DNA from: UBA4416 sp040387555
Lineage (GTDB): Bacteria > Bacteroidota > Bacteroidia > B-17B0 > Aurantibacillaceae
Reading direction: 5' to 3'
Length of the DNA stretch: 64,000 bases
Assembly: GCA_040387555.1 (NCBI GenBank)
Contig: JAZKDO010000003.1
Coordinates: 558,001 to 622,000, forward strand
Part shown: one piece after another, positions 17,544-26,067 of the stretch
Layout: every line of letters begins with the position of its first letter
Position numbering within the stretch: position 1 is the stretch's first letter
Translations under genes and position numbers: made by a program
The notes under the pieces: model-generated
Told to the model about the DNA's origin: nothing
Databases searched by the model: none
Seen by the model: only the letters and a program-made list of their open reading frames with translations

Positions 17544-18203
17544 TTATTTCAAGTCTAATTCCGGTTCACTAACACCTTCATTTAAATTAGTTGTCGTTGT
17601 GGCATTAATGGTAGGTAAAACTTCAGACCGTACCTTTTTAGATTTTTTCTTCTTTTCAGAACTACGGATTATTTGTTTTTTAGGCAATACTTCCGATAGT
17701 GATACTTCTTTAGGTTTTACCTCTGATATTTTAGCGGGCTCTTCTTTTTTAACTTCCTGAACTGGTAATGTAACTGCCATAGATTTACTCATAACAGATG
17801 GAACTTCGGATTTTATGACAGAGTCTTTGGATACCACCGGAAGTATTTTATCGTTTTGTTTTTCAATTTTTTTTGCAATTTTTTCTTTATTGAAATTAGC
17901 AGGATTTGCTACTAAAGGAATTTCCTTATCAATTGTTTCTTTTTTCTTAAAATCAATAAAACTGAATAGCATGGCTGACAAGCCACCAATTAAAACAACA
18001 AATAAAACAGGAACAATAATTGAGCGACTAATACTTAGGTTGAATGAAGGGATCAAATGACCAATTGTTCCGAAAGATTTGGAATGAGGAATTGCCACCT
18101 CTTGAAGTTTTTCCCATAATGCTTCGTTTACATCTCCTTCGGCATCCTGCATCATCATCCTGATTTGGCGTTCATCTAATTCGTAACTAAACTGGCTGCT
18201 CAT
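17544..18203 (-). CDS. Single-pass membrane protein, putative anti-sigma factor
   Basis: 219 residues. An N-terminal cytoplasmic part of about 60 residues (ELDERQIRMMMQDAEGDVNEALWEKL) precedes one transmembrane helix (about 60-82, IIVPVLFVVLIGGLSAMLF). A long Lys/Glu/Val/Pro-rich tail with no recognisable fold would lie in the periplasm. Its start overlaps the end of the upstream sigma-factor-like gene by 17 bp, the usual arrangement of ECF sigma/anti-sigma pairs, which indicates translational coupling. No zinc-binding ZAS motif is seen, so the anti-sigma role is inference from context. Confidence 0.65.
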   Translation of the reverse strand: MSSQFSYELDERQIRMMMQDAEGDVNEALWEKLQEVAIPHSKSFGTIGHLIPSFNLSISRSIIVPVLFVVLIGGLSAMLFSFIDFKKKETIDKEIPLVANPANFNKEKIAKKIEKQNDKILPVVSKDSVIKSEVPSVMSKSMAVTLPVQEVKKEEPAKISEVKPKEVSLSEVLPKKQIIRSSEKKKKSKKVRSEVLPTINATTTTNLNEGVSEPELDLK

Positions 18204-18771
18204 CGTTGCTTAATTTTAGGTTCCTCTCAATTGTTTTTTGCAAATTAAATCGCGCCTTTTCTAAATTAGATTTTATACTTTGTTCGCTAGTGTCTAATAA
18301 TTCTGATGCTTGGGCAAGTGAATAATTGTCGATCACATGTAAATTGAAAACCAAACGTTGTGAAGGAACTAAGGATTGGATGGATTTCAACAATACAGCT
18401 TGATTGATATTTTTTAAATCAATAAACTTACTGTCCAAAAATAAGTCATACGAGCTTTCATTATATTCAACAGCTTTTACCGTACTGGCAACATAATACT
18501 CATTGCGGATGCTTTTTAAATAGGACGCCGCGAAAGAAATAAATTCCTTTTTAACAAATTCGTCCAAGGTCAATGTCTCTTGTCCTTTAAACTGAGATAA
18601 TTTTGAAAAGACATGAGCAAATCCATTCAGTAATACCTGTTCGGCCTGCGCACTGTTTTTTGAATACCTTAAAGAAATGTAAGATAATCTACTAATATAG
18701 GTGTCGAAGAACTGTTTTTTCGCACTTTTATCGTTTTTAATGCATGCCGATATGAGTTCAGCTGGGGACAT
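18187..18771 (-). CDS. ECF-like RNA polymerase sigma factor
   Basis: 194 residues. The N-terminal part (ELISACIKNDKSAKKQFFDTYISRLSYISLRY) follows region 2 of ECF sigma factors, though it is weakly conserved. The C-terminal part (LVPSQRLVFNLHVIDNYSLAQASELL, then SEQSIKSNLEKARFNLQ) is a clear region 4 helix-turn-helix. The central part is longer than usual. It probably directs a small regulon and is held by the membrane protein encoded just downstream. Upstream is the LEA-type lipoprotein gene, 52 bp away on the same strand. Confidence 0.72.
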   Translation of the reverse strand: MSPAELISACIKNDKSAKKQFFDTYISRLSYISLRYSKNSAQAEQVLLNGFAHVFSKLSQFKGQETLTLDEFVKKEFISFAASYLKSIRNEYYVASTVKAVEYNESSYDLFLDSKFIDLKNINQAVLLKSIQSLVPSQRLVFNLHVIDNYSLAQASELLDTSEQSIKSNLEKARFNLQKTIERNLKLSNDEQPV

Positions 18772-18823
18772 AAATTAGGTTTATCGCTAATTTATACACA
18801 ATTAATGAACAAATGGTTACGTT

Positions 18824-19273
18824 TTACTTAAATAATTTCACTTTATCAATGTAACTTATTGGAATTTTCCTTCTCAATAAAAATTTCCCAACTTTCAGGT
18901 TCCCTTTTACTTCAATATTTCCTGATTTTTCCGAGCCCATCAATTTTAACAAATCCATGGGATTTAACTTGCTTAAATCTGAGTTTAATTTAAAGGTGTA
19001 TACCTGGTCAGAATTTCCCTTAATATGAACCCGCTTATACAATCTTGCATTTCCTAAAGGTATTCCACTGAAATTGACCAAAAATTCGGAAGGGTAAATT
19101 GAAAAGCCCATTTTATTGGGGTTATTAATTTTTATACCAATTTCGGCCTCCAGGTTTTCTAAAGAGACTTTAGTCATTTTAAAATTTTCCACATTCGAAA
19201 CGTTTAACTCTTTCAGTTCTCGGCAAGAAAGAAAAGATAAAGAAAAAATGATAAGAAGAATTTTAAATTTCAT
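18824..19273 (-). CDS. LEA type 2 (LEA14-like) lipoprotein
   Basis: 149 residues. A lipobox (MKFKILLIIFSLSFLSC, Cys at about 17) is followed by a small beta-sandwich with the LEA14/WHy pattern: LENLEAEIGIKINNPNKMGFSIYPSEFLVNFSGIPLGNA. Proteins with this domain are exported lipoproteins in Bacteroidota. Their function is unknown beyond general stress links in other organisms. A -7 box ends 4 bases before its ATG. It is divergent from the AddA-like gene. Confidence 0.8.
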   Translation of the reverse strand: MKFKILLIIFSLSFLSCRELKELNVSNVENFKMTKVSLENLEAEIGIKINNPNKMGFSIYPSEFLVNFSGIPLGNARLYKRVHIKGNSDQVYTFKLNSDLSKLNPMDLLKLMGSEKSGNIEVKGNLKVGKFLLRRKIPISYIDKVKLFK

Positions 19274-19277
19274 GATG

Positions 19278-19285
19278 CAAGATTA
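19278..19285 (-). promoter_or_regulatory. TAATCTTG -7-like box of the LEA lipoprotein gene
   Basis: One mismatch to TAnnTTTG (C for T). On the minus strand it ends 4 bases before the ATG at 19273. Confidence 0.4.
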
Positions 19286-19336
19286 TAATTCCATATGGAG
19301 ATTAAGTTACAAATAAACAAAATCTTGTTTTAAGAA

Positions 19337-19366
19337 TTGGTTTTAATTTAGGAATAGTTACCTTCG
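19337..19366 (+). promoter_or_regulatory. Promoter of the AddA-like gene
   Basis: TTG (19337-19339), 19 bp, then TACCTTCG (19359-19366). The -33 element is correctly spaced and the -7 element has one mismatch. It ends 6 bases before the ATG at 19373. Confidence 0.45.
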
Positions 19367-19372
19367 GAAGAC

Positions 19373-22300
19373 ATGTCAGTGGTCATTCAAAATAATTTTA
19401 TTGTCTATAAATCGTCAGCCGGAAGTGGAAAAACGTTCACACTGGTAAAAGAATATTTAAAACTGGCATTAGCAGATAAAAATAATCTGACGAAAGCCTA
19501 CAAAGGAATTTTAGCTATTACTTTTACGAATAAAGCGGCTTCTGAAATGAAGTGGCGCATCATTAAAGCTTTAAAAGAAATCAGTTCGAATTCAAACGTT
19601 ATGATCAGCGAATTAATAGCTGGTGAACTAACTATTTCTCAAGTCGAATTAAAGAGAAGATCAGAAATTGTTTTAACGGATATCCTGCACAACTATTCTG
19701 ATTTTTCTATTGGTACCATCGATAGTTTTACACATCGCATTATTCGGACTTTTGCTCTGGATCTCAAATTGCCGATCAATTTCCAGATTGAAACGGATTC
19801 AGATTCAGTTTTTAGGAAAGTGATCTCAACCCTGATCAACAATTTGGGTAAGGATAAACTGATAACAGATTATCTGGTTCAGTTTTCTCTGGCTCAAATT
19901 GAGGATAATAAAAACTGGGACCCCGAACAAACATTGGTTGACTTTGTAAAAGAGATCAATAAAGAAGGCGTTGGCGATCTCGTTAATCAGTTGAGCCGTT
20001 TTAATATTTCTGATTTCGAAAATATTAAAAAGCAGTTAAAATCGGTTACCAAAGAATACGAAGTGTTTTTAAAAACACATGGTGAGAAAGCATTGTTGTT
20101 GATTAATGGACAGCAATTAAATTCAAACGCCTTTGCCAGTGGTGGCTCGGGAATTTTTAATTTTTTTGTAAAGTTAGCAAATGTCAAAGAAACTTCAGAA
20201 AGTGAATTATTTGGAGCTAACGTCAATAAAACTTTAAACGACGATAAATGGTATGGGGGAAAAGCTTCAGCATCTGAAAAAGCGGCCATTGACTTAATCA
20301 AAAATGAACTGGAGGTAATTGCAAAGGAAGTATTGTTTTATGTAAGAGAAAATGAGCAGCGTTTTAATGCCTTTAGTTTGATTTATAAAAATATTTATGC
20401 GATGGGTTTAGTGAATGAGTTAGCTAAGCTTACCAATGAATATAAGAACGATGAAAATATTTTATTTATCTCCGAATTCAATGAACGGATCTCTGAGGTA
20501 GTAAATAACGAACCTACTCCTTTTATTTTTGAACGTTTGGGCGACCGGTATAAACATTTTTTACTGGATGAATTTCAGGATACTTCTGCCATGCAGTGGC
20601 AGAACATGTTGCCATTGATAGATAATTCACTTGGAAACGGAAATCTGAATTTAATTGTGGGTGATGGCAAACAGTCTATTTACCGTTGGCGCAATGCAGA
20701 TGTGGAACAGTTTGTGAACTTACCTTATATCAACGCGTTTAATAAAAATGATTTATTAATTGAACGGGAACAATCTCTGATTAGGAATTTTGATGAACGT
20801 GCGCTGAATAAAAATTACCGGAGCGAAAGTACCATTGTGAAATTTAATAATGCATTGTTTGAATTTTTAGCCGCTAATTTTTTAAATGATGATTTTAAAA
20901 AGATTTACCATAGTCAAAAACAGGAACACAAGGATAATGAGTTCGGATATGTGAGTATCGAATTTCCTGATCCCCGAGAAGAAGATGCGGATACAATTAA
21001 TACACGTTTGATCTTAGCCCATATTCATAAAGCTTTGGAGGATGGCTATTCATATAATGATATATGTGTGATCATTCGTCAAAACAGACATGGAAGTTCA
21101 GTTGCTAATTTTTTGATCGAAAATGGCGTGCCAGTTGTTTCTGCAGATTCTTTGCTTTTAAACAATGCGAAAGAAATCACTATTATTCTGGCATTTTTAA
21201 AATACGTTTCCAATCAAAAAGACCTGGCATCGGCTTCGGTAGTCATTCAATATTTATTAGATCAGAAATTTTGTAATGAAGAAGAGTATGTGACTTTCCT
21301 GCGTGAGTTAAACACTACTAAAATAAAAAACCTGTTTGATATTTTAAATCAATGCCACATCCGCGTGGATATTTTGAAACTCACGGGTTCCAATTTGTTT
21401 GATGGTTGTTTGGAGATAATCAGCACATTGAAATTAAACGATAGGAACCCACAGTATATTCGGTTTTTTCTGGATGAAGTATTAGGCTTTCTGCAAAGTA
21501 ATACTTCCAATACAAGTTTGTTTCTCGATTGGTGGGAGCGTAGAACAGAAAAAGCATCGGTTATTATTCCTGAAGGAATTAATGCCGTAAACATAATGAC
21601 TATACACGCGTCTAAAGGATTGGAATTCCCGGTGGTGATTACTCCTTACCTCGTATGGGATATTGAGAAAACTCAATCTATCTGGGTAAATCTTGATGAG
21701 GAAGCTATTGATTTACCAGTGGCTTTAATTAATACAACCAAGGCGGCAGATGATACTGTATTTAAACCTTTGGCAGAAAAGGAAAGACAACAACAGGCTC
21801 TGGATAGTTTGAACATGCTTTATGTGGATTTCACTCGTGCCGTGGATCGTCTGCACATAATTTCACCAAAACTTAAAAAGAAAAGTATCAAGAATTGTCA
21901 TACCTGGTTAACCGTTTTTGCGGAAACACAGGAACAGTTTGATTCACAAAATTCGATCCTGGAGTTTGGCACATTGACAAAAAAATCTTTAGTGGCTCAC
22001 AGTAAGTCAGGTATGGAACAATTGAGAATTACCAACCTGGAGTTTAACCAGAATCCTGATGTTATCCAGATAAAAGGGGCATCGGCTTATGAAAGCAATG
22101 AAGAAGTGGTTAAAGCAAGAGAATACGGTATTTTGGTCCATTATATCTTATCAAAAATAAATACCAAAGAAGATATAGAGTTGGTTATTTCAAACGCAAA
22201 AAACGCCGGTGATCTTTCGGAAGTGGAATCGCATAAAATACATACAGAGATCCAATCCTTATTATCCCTTCCTTCTATTTCTGCTTATTTTGAAAAAGAT

Positions 22301-22540
22301 GTTTTAATTAAAAATGAAATGGAAATCCTGACTTCCACCGGTGAAATTTTACGTCCCGATCGGGTGGTTATCTCTGGCAATCAAGCCATTGTAATTGATT
22401 ATAAAACCGGTAAGAAAAACGCACAAAAGTATCATGCCCAAATGCGGGATTACGAATATGCTTTATTGCAATTGGGGTATTCTTCCGTTAAAAAACTTCT
22501 GTTATATATACAGGAACAAGAGGTGGAGACTTTAAACTGA
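19373..22540 (+). CDS. UvrD-family helicase/exonuclease, AddA/RecB-like
   Basis: 1055 residues. Superfamily 1 helicase motifs: Walker A SSAGSGKTFTLV (about 14-25), FTNKAASEMK, motif II LLDEFQDTS, VGDGKQSIYRWRNAD, NIMTIHASKGLEFPVV and MLYVDFTRAVDRLHI. The C-terminus carries a PD-(D/E)XK nuclease signature (RPDRVVISGNQAIVIDYKTG). This is the architecture of AddA or RecB, which processes double-strand breaks for RecA loading. The usual partner AddB, often adjacent in Bacteroidota, is absent on both sides here. The ATG start is supported by a spaced promoter just upstream. Confidence 0.9.
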   Translation: MSVVIQNNFIVYKSSAGSGKTFTLVKEYLKLALADKNNLTKAYKGILAITFTNKAASEMKWRIIKALKEISSNSNVMISELIAGELTISQVELKRRSEIVLTDILHNYSDFSIGTIDSFTHRIIRTFALDLKLPINFQIETDSDSVFRKVISTLINNLGKDKLITDYLVQFSLAQIEDNKNWDPEQTLVDFVKEINKEGVGDLVNQLSRFNISDFENIKKQLKSVTKEYEVFLKTHGEKALLLINGQQLNSNAFASGGSGIFNFFVKLANVKETSESELFGANVNKTLNDDKWYGGKASASEKAAIDLIKNELEVIAKEVLFYVRENEQRFNAFSLIYKNIYAMGLVNELAKLTNEYKNDENILFISEFNERISEVVNNEPTPFIFERLGDRYKHFLLDEFQDTSAMQWQNMLPLIDNSLGNGNLNLIVGDGKQSIYRWRNADVEQFVNLPYINAFNKNDLLIEREQSLIRNFDERALNKNYRSESTIVKFNNALFEFLAANFLNDDFKKIYHSQKQEHKDNEFGYVSIEFPDPREEDADTINTRLILAHIHKALEDGYSYNDICVIIRQNRHGSSVANFLIENGVPVVSADSLLLNNAKEITIILAFLKYVSNQKDLASASVVIQYLLDQKFCNEEEYVTFLRELNTTKIKNLFDILNQCHIRVDILKLTGSNLFDGCLEIISTLKLNDRNPQYIRFFLDEVLGFLQSNTSNTSLFLDWWERRTEKASVIIPEGINAVNIMTIHASKGLEFPVVITPYLVWDIEKTQSIWVNLDEEAIDLPVALINTTKAADDTVFKPLAEKERQQQALDSLNMLYVDFTRAVDRLHIISPKLKKKSIKNCHTWLTVFAETQEQFDSQNSILEFGTLTKKSLVAHSKSGMEQLRITNLEFNQNPDVIQIKGASAYESNEEVVKAREYGILVHYILSKINTKEDIELVISNAKNAGDLSEVESHKIHTEIQSLLSLPSISAYFEKDVLIKNEMEILTSTGEILRPDRVVISGNQAIVIDYKTGKKNAQKYHAQMRDYEYALLQLGYSSVKKLLLYIQEQEVETLN

Positions 22541-22588
22541 TTTCATTTTCCAATCTAATTGTTTCAAAATGTTACATGAATGGTAAAA

Positions 22589-22633
22589 AAAACCTCGTGG
22601 AAACTAAAAAATTAAAAAAAGTTTCCTAGGTTT
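22589..22633. promoter_or_regulatory. Extended inverted repeat over the TonB receptor promoter
   Basis: Left arm AAACCT, CGT, GGAAACT; right arm AGTTTCC, T, AGGTTT; the spacer is A/T only. The right arm runs into the TAGGTTTG -7 box. As RNA it could form a hairpin for the preceding gene, but no U run follows. As DNA it could be an operator covering the core promoter. Confidence 0.5.
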
Positions 22634-22634
22634 G
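22627..22634 (+). promoter_or_regulatory. TAGGTTTG -7 box of the TonB receptor operon
   Basis: Exact TAnnTTTG match, 19 bases before the ATG at 22654. It supports that ATG over the TTG three codons upstream at 22645. Confidence 0.55.
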
Positions 22635-22653
22635 CACCCGAATATTGAATGAT

Positions 22654-25011
22654 ATGAAAAAAATTGTTTGCCTTGTTTTAATAAGTCTGTTTTTCCAGGT
22701 TCAGTCACAGGAAAAATTTACGATCAGCGGTTACGCAAAAGATGCCAAGAATGGTGAATCGCTTATTGGGGTAACCGTTTTCAAAAAGAATTCTCAGATT
22801 GGTACCAGCACCAATGCTTATGGGTTTTATTCCCTAACACTACCTAAGGGAACTGATACAGTGGTATTTTCTTTCATTGGTTACAAAACTATTTTTAAAG
22901 CCGTCGATCTCACTGCAAACCAAACTATAAGTTTAGAGATGGCAGAGGAAGGAAAAGAACTTGAAGAAGTAGTTGTCTCTTCTGAACGTGAAGATAAAAA
23001 TATTAAGAGCATGGAAATGAGCGTGGCAAAACTGGATATTAAGCAGATCCAAAAAATGCCGGCTTTGTTAGGGGAAGTTGATATTATTAAAAGTATTCAG
23101 TTGCTCCCCGGTGTTACCACCGTTGGTGAAGGTGCCAGTGGTTTTAATGTTCGCGGGGGAAATATCGATCAGAATTTAGTGTTGATGGATGAAGCCCCGG
23201 TTTATAATTCATCACATTTATTTGGGTTCTTTTCCATATTTAATCCGGATGCGGTAAAGGATGTGAAGTTGATTAAAGGCGGCATTCCTGCACAATACGG
23301 CGGCAGGGCATCTTCTGTTTTAGATATCCGGATGAAAGAAGGAAACAATAAAAAAATGGAAGTGAATGGCGGCATTGGTTCAATTTTTAGTCGCTTATCT
23401 ATTGAAGCGCCCATATTTAAAGACAAGGCATCTTTTATTGTAGCAGGTCGCAGAAGTTATATTGATGTATTGGCTAAACCTTTATTAGCAAAAAAGCAAC
23501 CTGGCTTAAAAGACGCTAAATTTTATTTTTATGACCTTACTGCTAAATTTAACTGGAGAATCAATGATAAGAATACTGTTTTTGCCTCAGGATATTTAGG
23601 TCGTGATATATTTGGCGCTGGTTTTATATTTAACTGGGGAAACACTACTGGCACAATAAGATGGAATCATATCTTCAATAGTAAATTATTTATGAATCTA
23701 ACAACGTTTTATAGTAACTATAAATATGAGTTAGGTTTTAAGAATGAAGGAAACGATCAAAAGTTTGAATGGAAATCCAACATTATCAATTACAGTTTTA
23801 AACCTGATTTCACATATTATTGGAACAGTAAAAACACCATCAAGTTTGGAGCTCAGGGTATAGTTTATACCTTCAAACCTGGCGAAGCTGTGATTACTTC
23901 TCAAAATGGAGATGAATCCAATATTAGTTTGCCGAATCAATATGGTGTGGAGTACGCAGCTTATGTAGATAATGAACAAAAGCTTTCTAATCGTTTAACT
24001 TTGCAGTACGGTTTGCGCTGGTCGTTTTTCAACTACTTGGGTAAAGGAACTAAATATACTTACCGAGATACGATTCCAAATGAAAGCAGACCGTTAGAGA
24101 GAGAAGATAGTATAGCTAGTGGAAAATCAATTGCTACATATAATACTCCTGAACCTCGCCTGGCAATAAATTATACGATCAACGATAAGAGCTCTGTAAA
24201 ATTAGGCTATAACAGAATGTCACAATATCTTCATATTGTTTCAAATACAGCAGCTTCAACTCCTTTAGACATTTATACACCGGTTACCAATAATATAAAA
24301 CCTTTAATTTCTGACCAGATTACTCTTGGCTACTTCAGAAATTTTAAAGAAAATATGTTTGAAACATCAGCAGAAATTTATTATAAAGATCTTCAAAACC
24401 AGTTGGATTATGTGGATAATGCAAACCTGTTATTAAATAAATACCTCGAGTCTGATTTGATTCAGGGAAAAGGAAGAGCTTATGGTTTTGAGTTGTACCT
24501 GAAGAAAGCCAAAGGTAAATTAAATGGTTGGGTGAGTTATACTTTGTCAAAAACAGAACGTCAGGTAAGAGGAATTAGTAATGATGAGTGGTTCCTTTCC
24601 AAATATGACCGAACGCATAATATTAATACAGTATTGATTTACGATTTAAATAAGCGGTTTAGTTTTTCTGCGAATTTTGTTTTCCAGACAGGGACTCCTG
24701 CAACTTTCCCAACAGCGAAAGTAGAAGTACAAGGCTATGTAATTCCGTATAATACTGATAACAAACGTAACAATTACCGAAACACGCCTTATCACAGGAC
24801 AGATGTTGGGGTAACGTTTAACCTTGCGCCAAACAACAAAAAAGGACGAAAACATGCTATTGTCGTTAGTGTATACAATGTATACAATCGTAGAAATGCG
24901 TTCTCCATTTATTTCCGAAACAATCCGGATTACCCAGTTAATACGGAAGCAGTGAGGTACTCTGTTGTAGGATCTATTATTCCAGCCATAACTTATAATT
25001 TTAAATTCTAA
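22654..25011 (+). CDS. TonB-dependent receptor with carboxypeptidase-regulatory-like domain
   Basis: 785 residues from the ATG. The signal peptide is MKKIVCLVLISLFFQVQSQ. A CarboxypepD_reg-like domain (about 20-105, FTISGYAKDAKNGESLIGVTVF and NAYGFYSLTLPKG) is followed by the plug (about 115-230, GASGFNVRGGNIDQNLVLMDEAPVYNSSHLFGFF) and a 22-stranded barrel ending in ITYNFKF with a terminal aromatic residue. It imports an unknown ligand across the outer membrane using TonB energy. The DUF4249 lipoprotein gene follows by 12 bp, a recurrent pairing in Bacteroidota. This receptor is not of the SusC type; no SusD is present. Confidence 0.92.
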   Translation: MKKIVCLVLISLFFQVQSQEKFTISGYAKDAKNGESLIGVTVFKKNSQIGTSTNAYGFYSLTLPKGTDTVVFSFIGYKTIFKAVDLTANQTISLEMAEEGKELEEVVVSSEREDKNIKSMEMSVAKLDIKQIQKMPALLGEVDIIKSIQLLPGVTTVGEGASGFNVRGGNIDQNLVLMDEAPVYNSSHLFGFFSIFNPDAVKDVKLIKGGIPAQYGGRASSVLDIRMKEGNNKKMEVNGGIGSIFSRLSIEAPIFKDKASFIVAGRRSYIDVLAKPLLAKKQPGLKDAKFYFYDLTAKFNWRINDKNTVFASGYLGRDIFGAGFIFNWGNTTGTIRWNHIFNSKLFMNLTTFYSNYKYELGFKNEGNDQKFEWKSNIINYSFKPDFTYYWNSKNTIKFGAQGIVYTFKPGEAVITSQNGDESNISLPNQYGVEYAAYVDNEQKLSNRLTLQYGLRWSFFNYLGKGTKYTYRDTIPNESRPLEREDSIASGKSIATYNTPEPRLAINYTINDKSSVKLGYNRMSQYLHIVSNTAASTPLDIYTPVTNNIKPLISDQITLGYFRNFKENMFETSAEIYYKDLQNQLDYVDNANLLLNKYLESDLIQGKGRAYGFELYLKKAKGKLNGWVSYTLSKTERQVRGISNDEWFLSKYDRTHNINTVLIYDLNKRFSFSANFVFQTGTPATFPTAKVEVQGYVIPYNTDNKRNNYRNTPYHRTDVGVTFNLAPNNKKGRKHAIVVSVYNVYNRRNAFSIYFRNNPDYPVNTEAVRYSVVGSIIPAITYNFKF

Positions 25012-25023
25012 GATATTTATATA

Positions 25024-25887
25024 ATGAAAACAGTTAAATTATTTTTATGCTTACTAACAGTCTTCATGTTAACCTCTTGTGAAGATGTGATTCAGGTTAA
25101 ATTAGATGAAGGTGACCCGATGGTAACCATTGATGCTTTTATTAATGATATGAGGTCACAGCAAAAAGTGAGGTTAACTTATACAGACCCTTATTTTAGC
25201 CAGAAACCTAATAATCCTATTACCGGAGCAACCGTTAATTTGAAAGATCTCACAACGGGTGCTAATTATGTATTTTCTGATAATAATAATGGTGATTACA
25301 TTCTAACACCATTAGATACTTTTAGAATAGGGCATGAATACGAACTTAATATTATTCACCAGGGAGTGACATACCAATCTTTTTCCCGACTAAACAGATC
25401 TACAAGAATAGATACGTTAGTTTCAAAATTTGAGGAGGGTGGGGGATTAGGAAATTCAAAAGAAGGATATAAGTTTGCTTTTTTAGGCTTTGATCCTCCC
25501 GGAGATACGATTGATTATTATTGGATAAAATCCTATCGCAATGGGGTGTTCTTTAATAAAGGAGTAGATATTAATATATGTGCCAATGCAGCTTATGGAG
25601 ACGGCGCAGACGGCTTTCCTTTTATAACACCTATTGCCGAATCCATCACACCTTTTGGAGAAGTGTTTCAAAAGTTTGATGTATGCAGGGTAGAGATTCA
25701 TTCCATTAATCTCGAAACCTATAATTTCTTAACCCAGGTTTACACCCAAACAACCAATTCAGGATTATTTGCAACTAGCCCTGAAAATGTAAAAACCAAT
25801 ATTAAAAATACAACCAATGATAAAGTGAAAGTGGTGGGTTGGTTTTGCATGAGCTCTGTTGGTTTTAAAGAAGGGGCCGCACAGTAA
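25024..25887 (+). CDS. DUF4249 lipoprotein
   Basis: 287 residues. The lipobox MKTVKLFLCLLTVFMLTSC places the lipidated Cys at about 19. The mature start DVIQVKLDEGDPMVTIDAFI and the beta-rich domain with PITGATVNLKD match the DUF4249 family. The family often sits next to TonB-dependent receptors and probably works as a surface or periplasmic partner of the receptor; the ligand is unknown. It is co-transcribed with the receptor gene 12 bp upstream. A palindromic repeat pair lies after the stop codon and could end transcription. Confidence 0.82.
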   Translation: MKTVKLFLCLLTVFMLTSCEDVIQVKLDEGDPMVTIDAFINDMRSQQKVRLTYTDPYFSQKPNNPITGATVNLKDLTTGANYVFSDNNNGDYILTPLDTFRIGHEYELNIIHQGVTYQSFSRLNRSTRIDTLVSKFEEGGGLGNSKEGYKFAFLGFDPPGDTIDYYWIKSYRNGVFFNKGVDINICANAAYGDGADGFPFITPIAESITPFGEVFQKFDVCRVEIHSINLETYNFLTQVYTQTTNSGLFATSPENVKTNIKNTTNDKVKVVGWFCMSSVGFKEGAAQ

Positions 25888-25924
25888 TTATAATTTTATC
25901 AGCTAAGGGTTAAAGATCAAAGTC

Positions 25925-25996
25925 ATGCTGAACTTGATTCAGCATCTCAGCACTTATACATTTTTTAGAACTGAGACCCTGAATCGAGTTCAGGGT
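25925..25996. repeat. Paired palindromic repeat in intergenic DNA
   Basis: ATGCTGAA, CTTGA, TTCAGCAT (25925-25945) and ACCCTGAA, TCGAG, TTCAGGGT (25976-25996) are two perfect 8-bp-stem hairpins. A further CTCAG/CTGAG pair (25946-25950 with 25971-25975) joins them. The layout resembles dispersed REP-like elements containing GAACTTGTTTCAGC-type cores. No T run follows. Confidence 0.6.
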
Positions 25997-26067
25997 AATG
26001 ATAAAATGTCAGTGCGAACAAAGCCGGTAATCGATTCGTCATCTCTCCTCGCGATGAATTAGATTGT

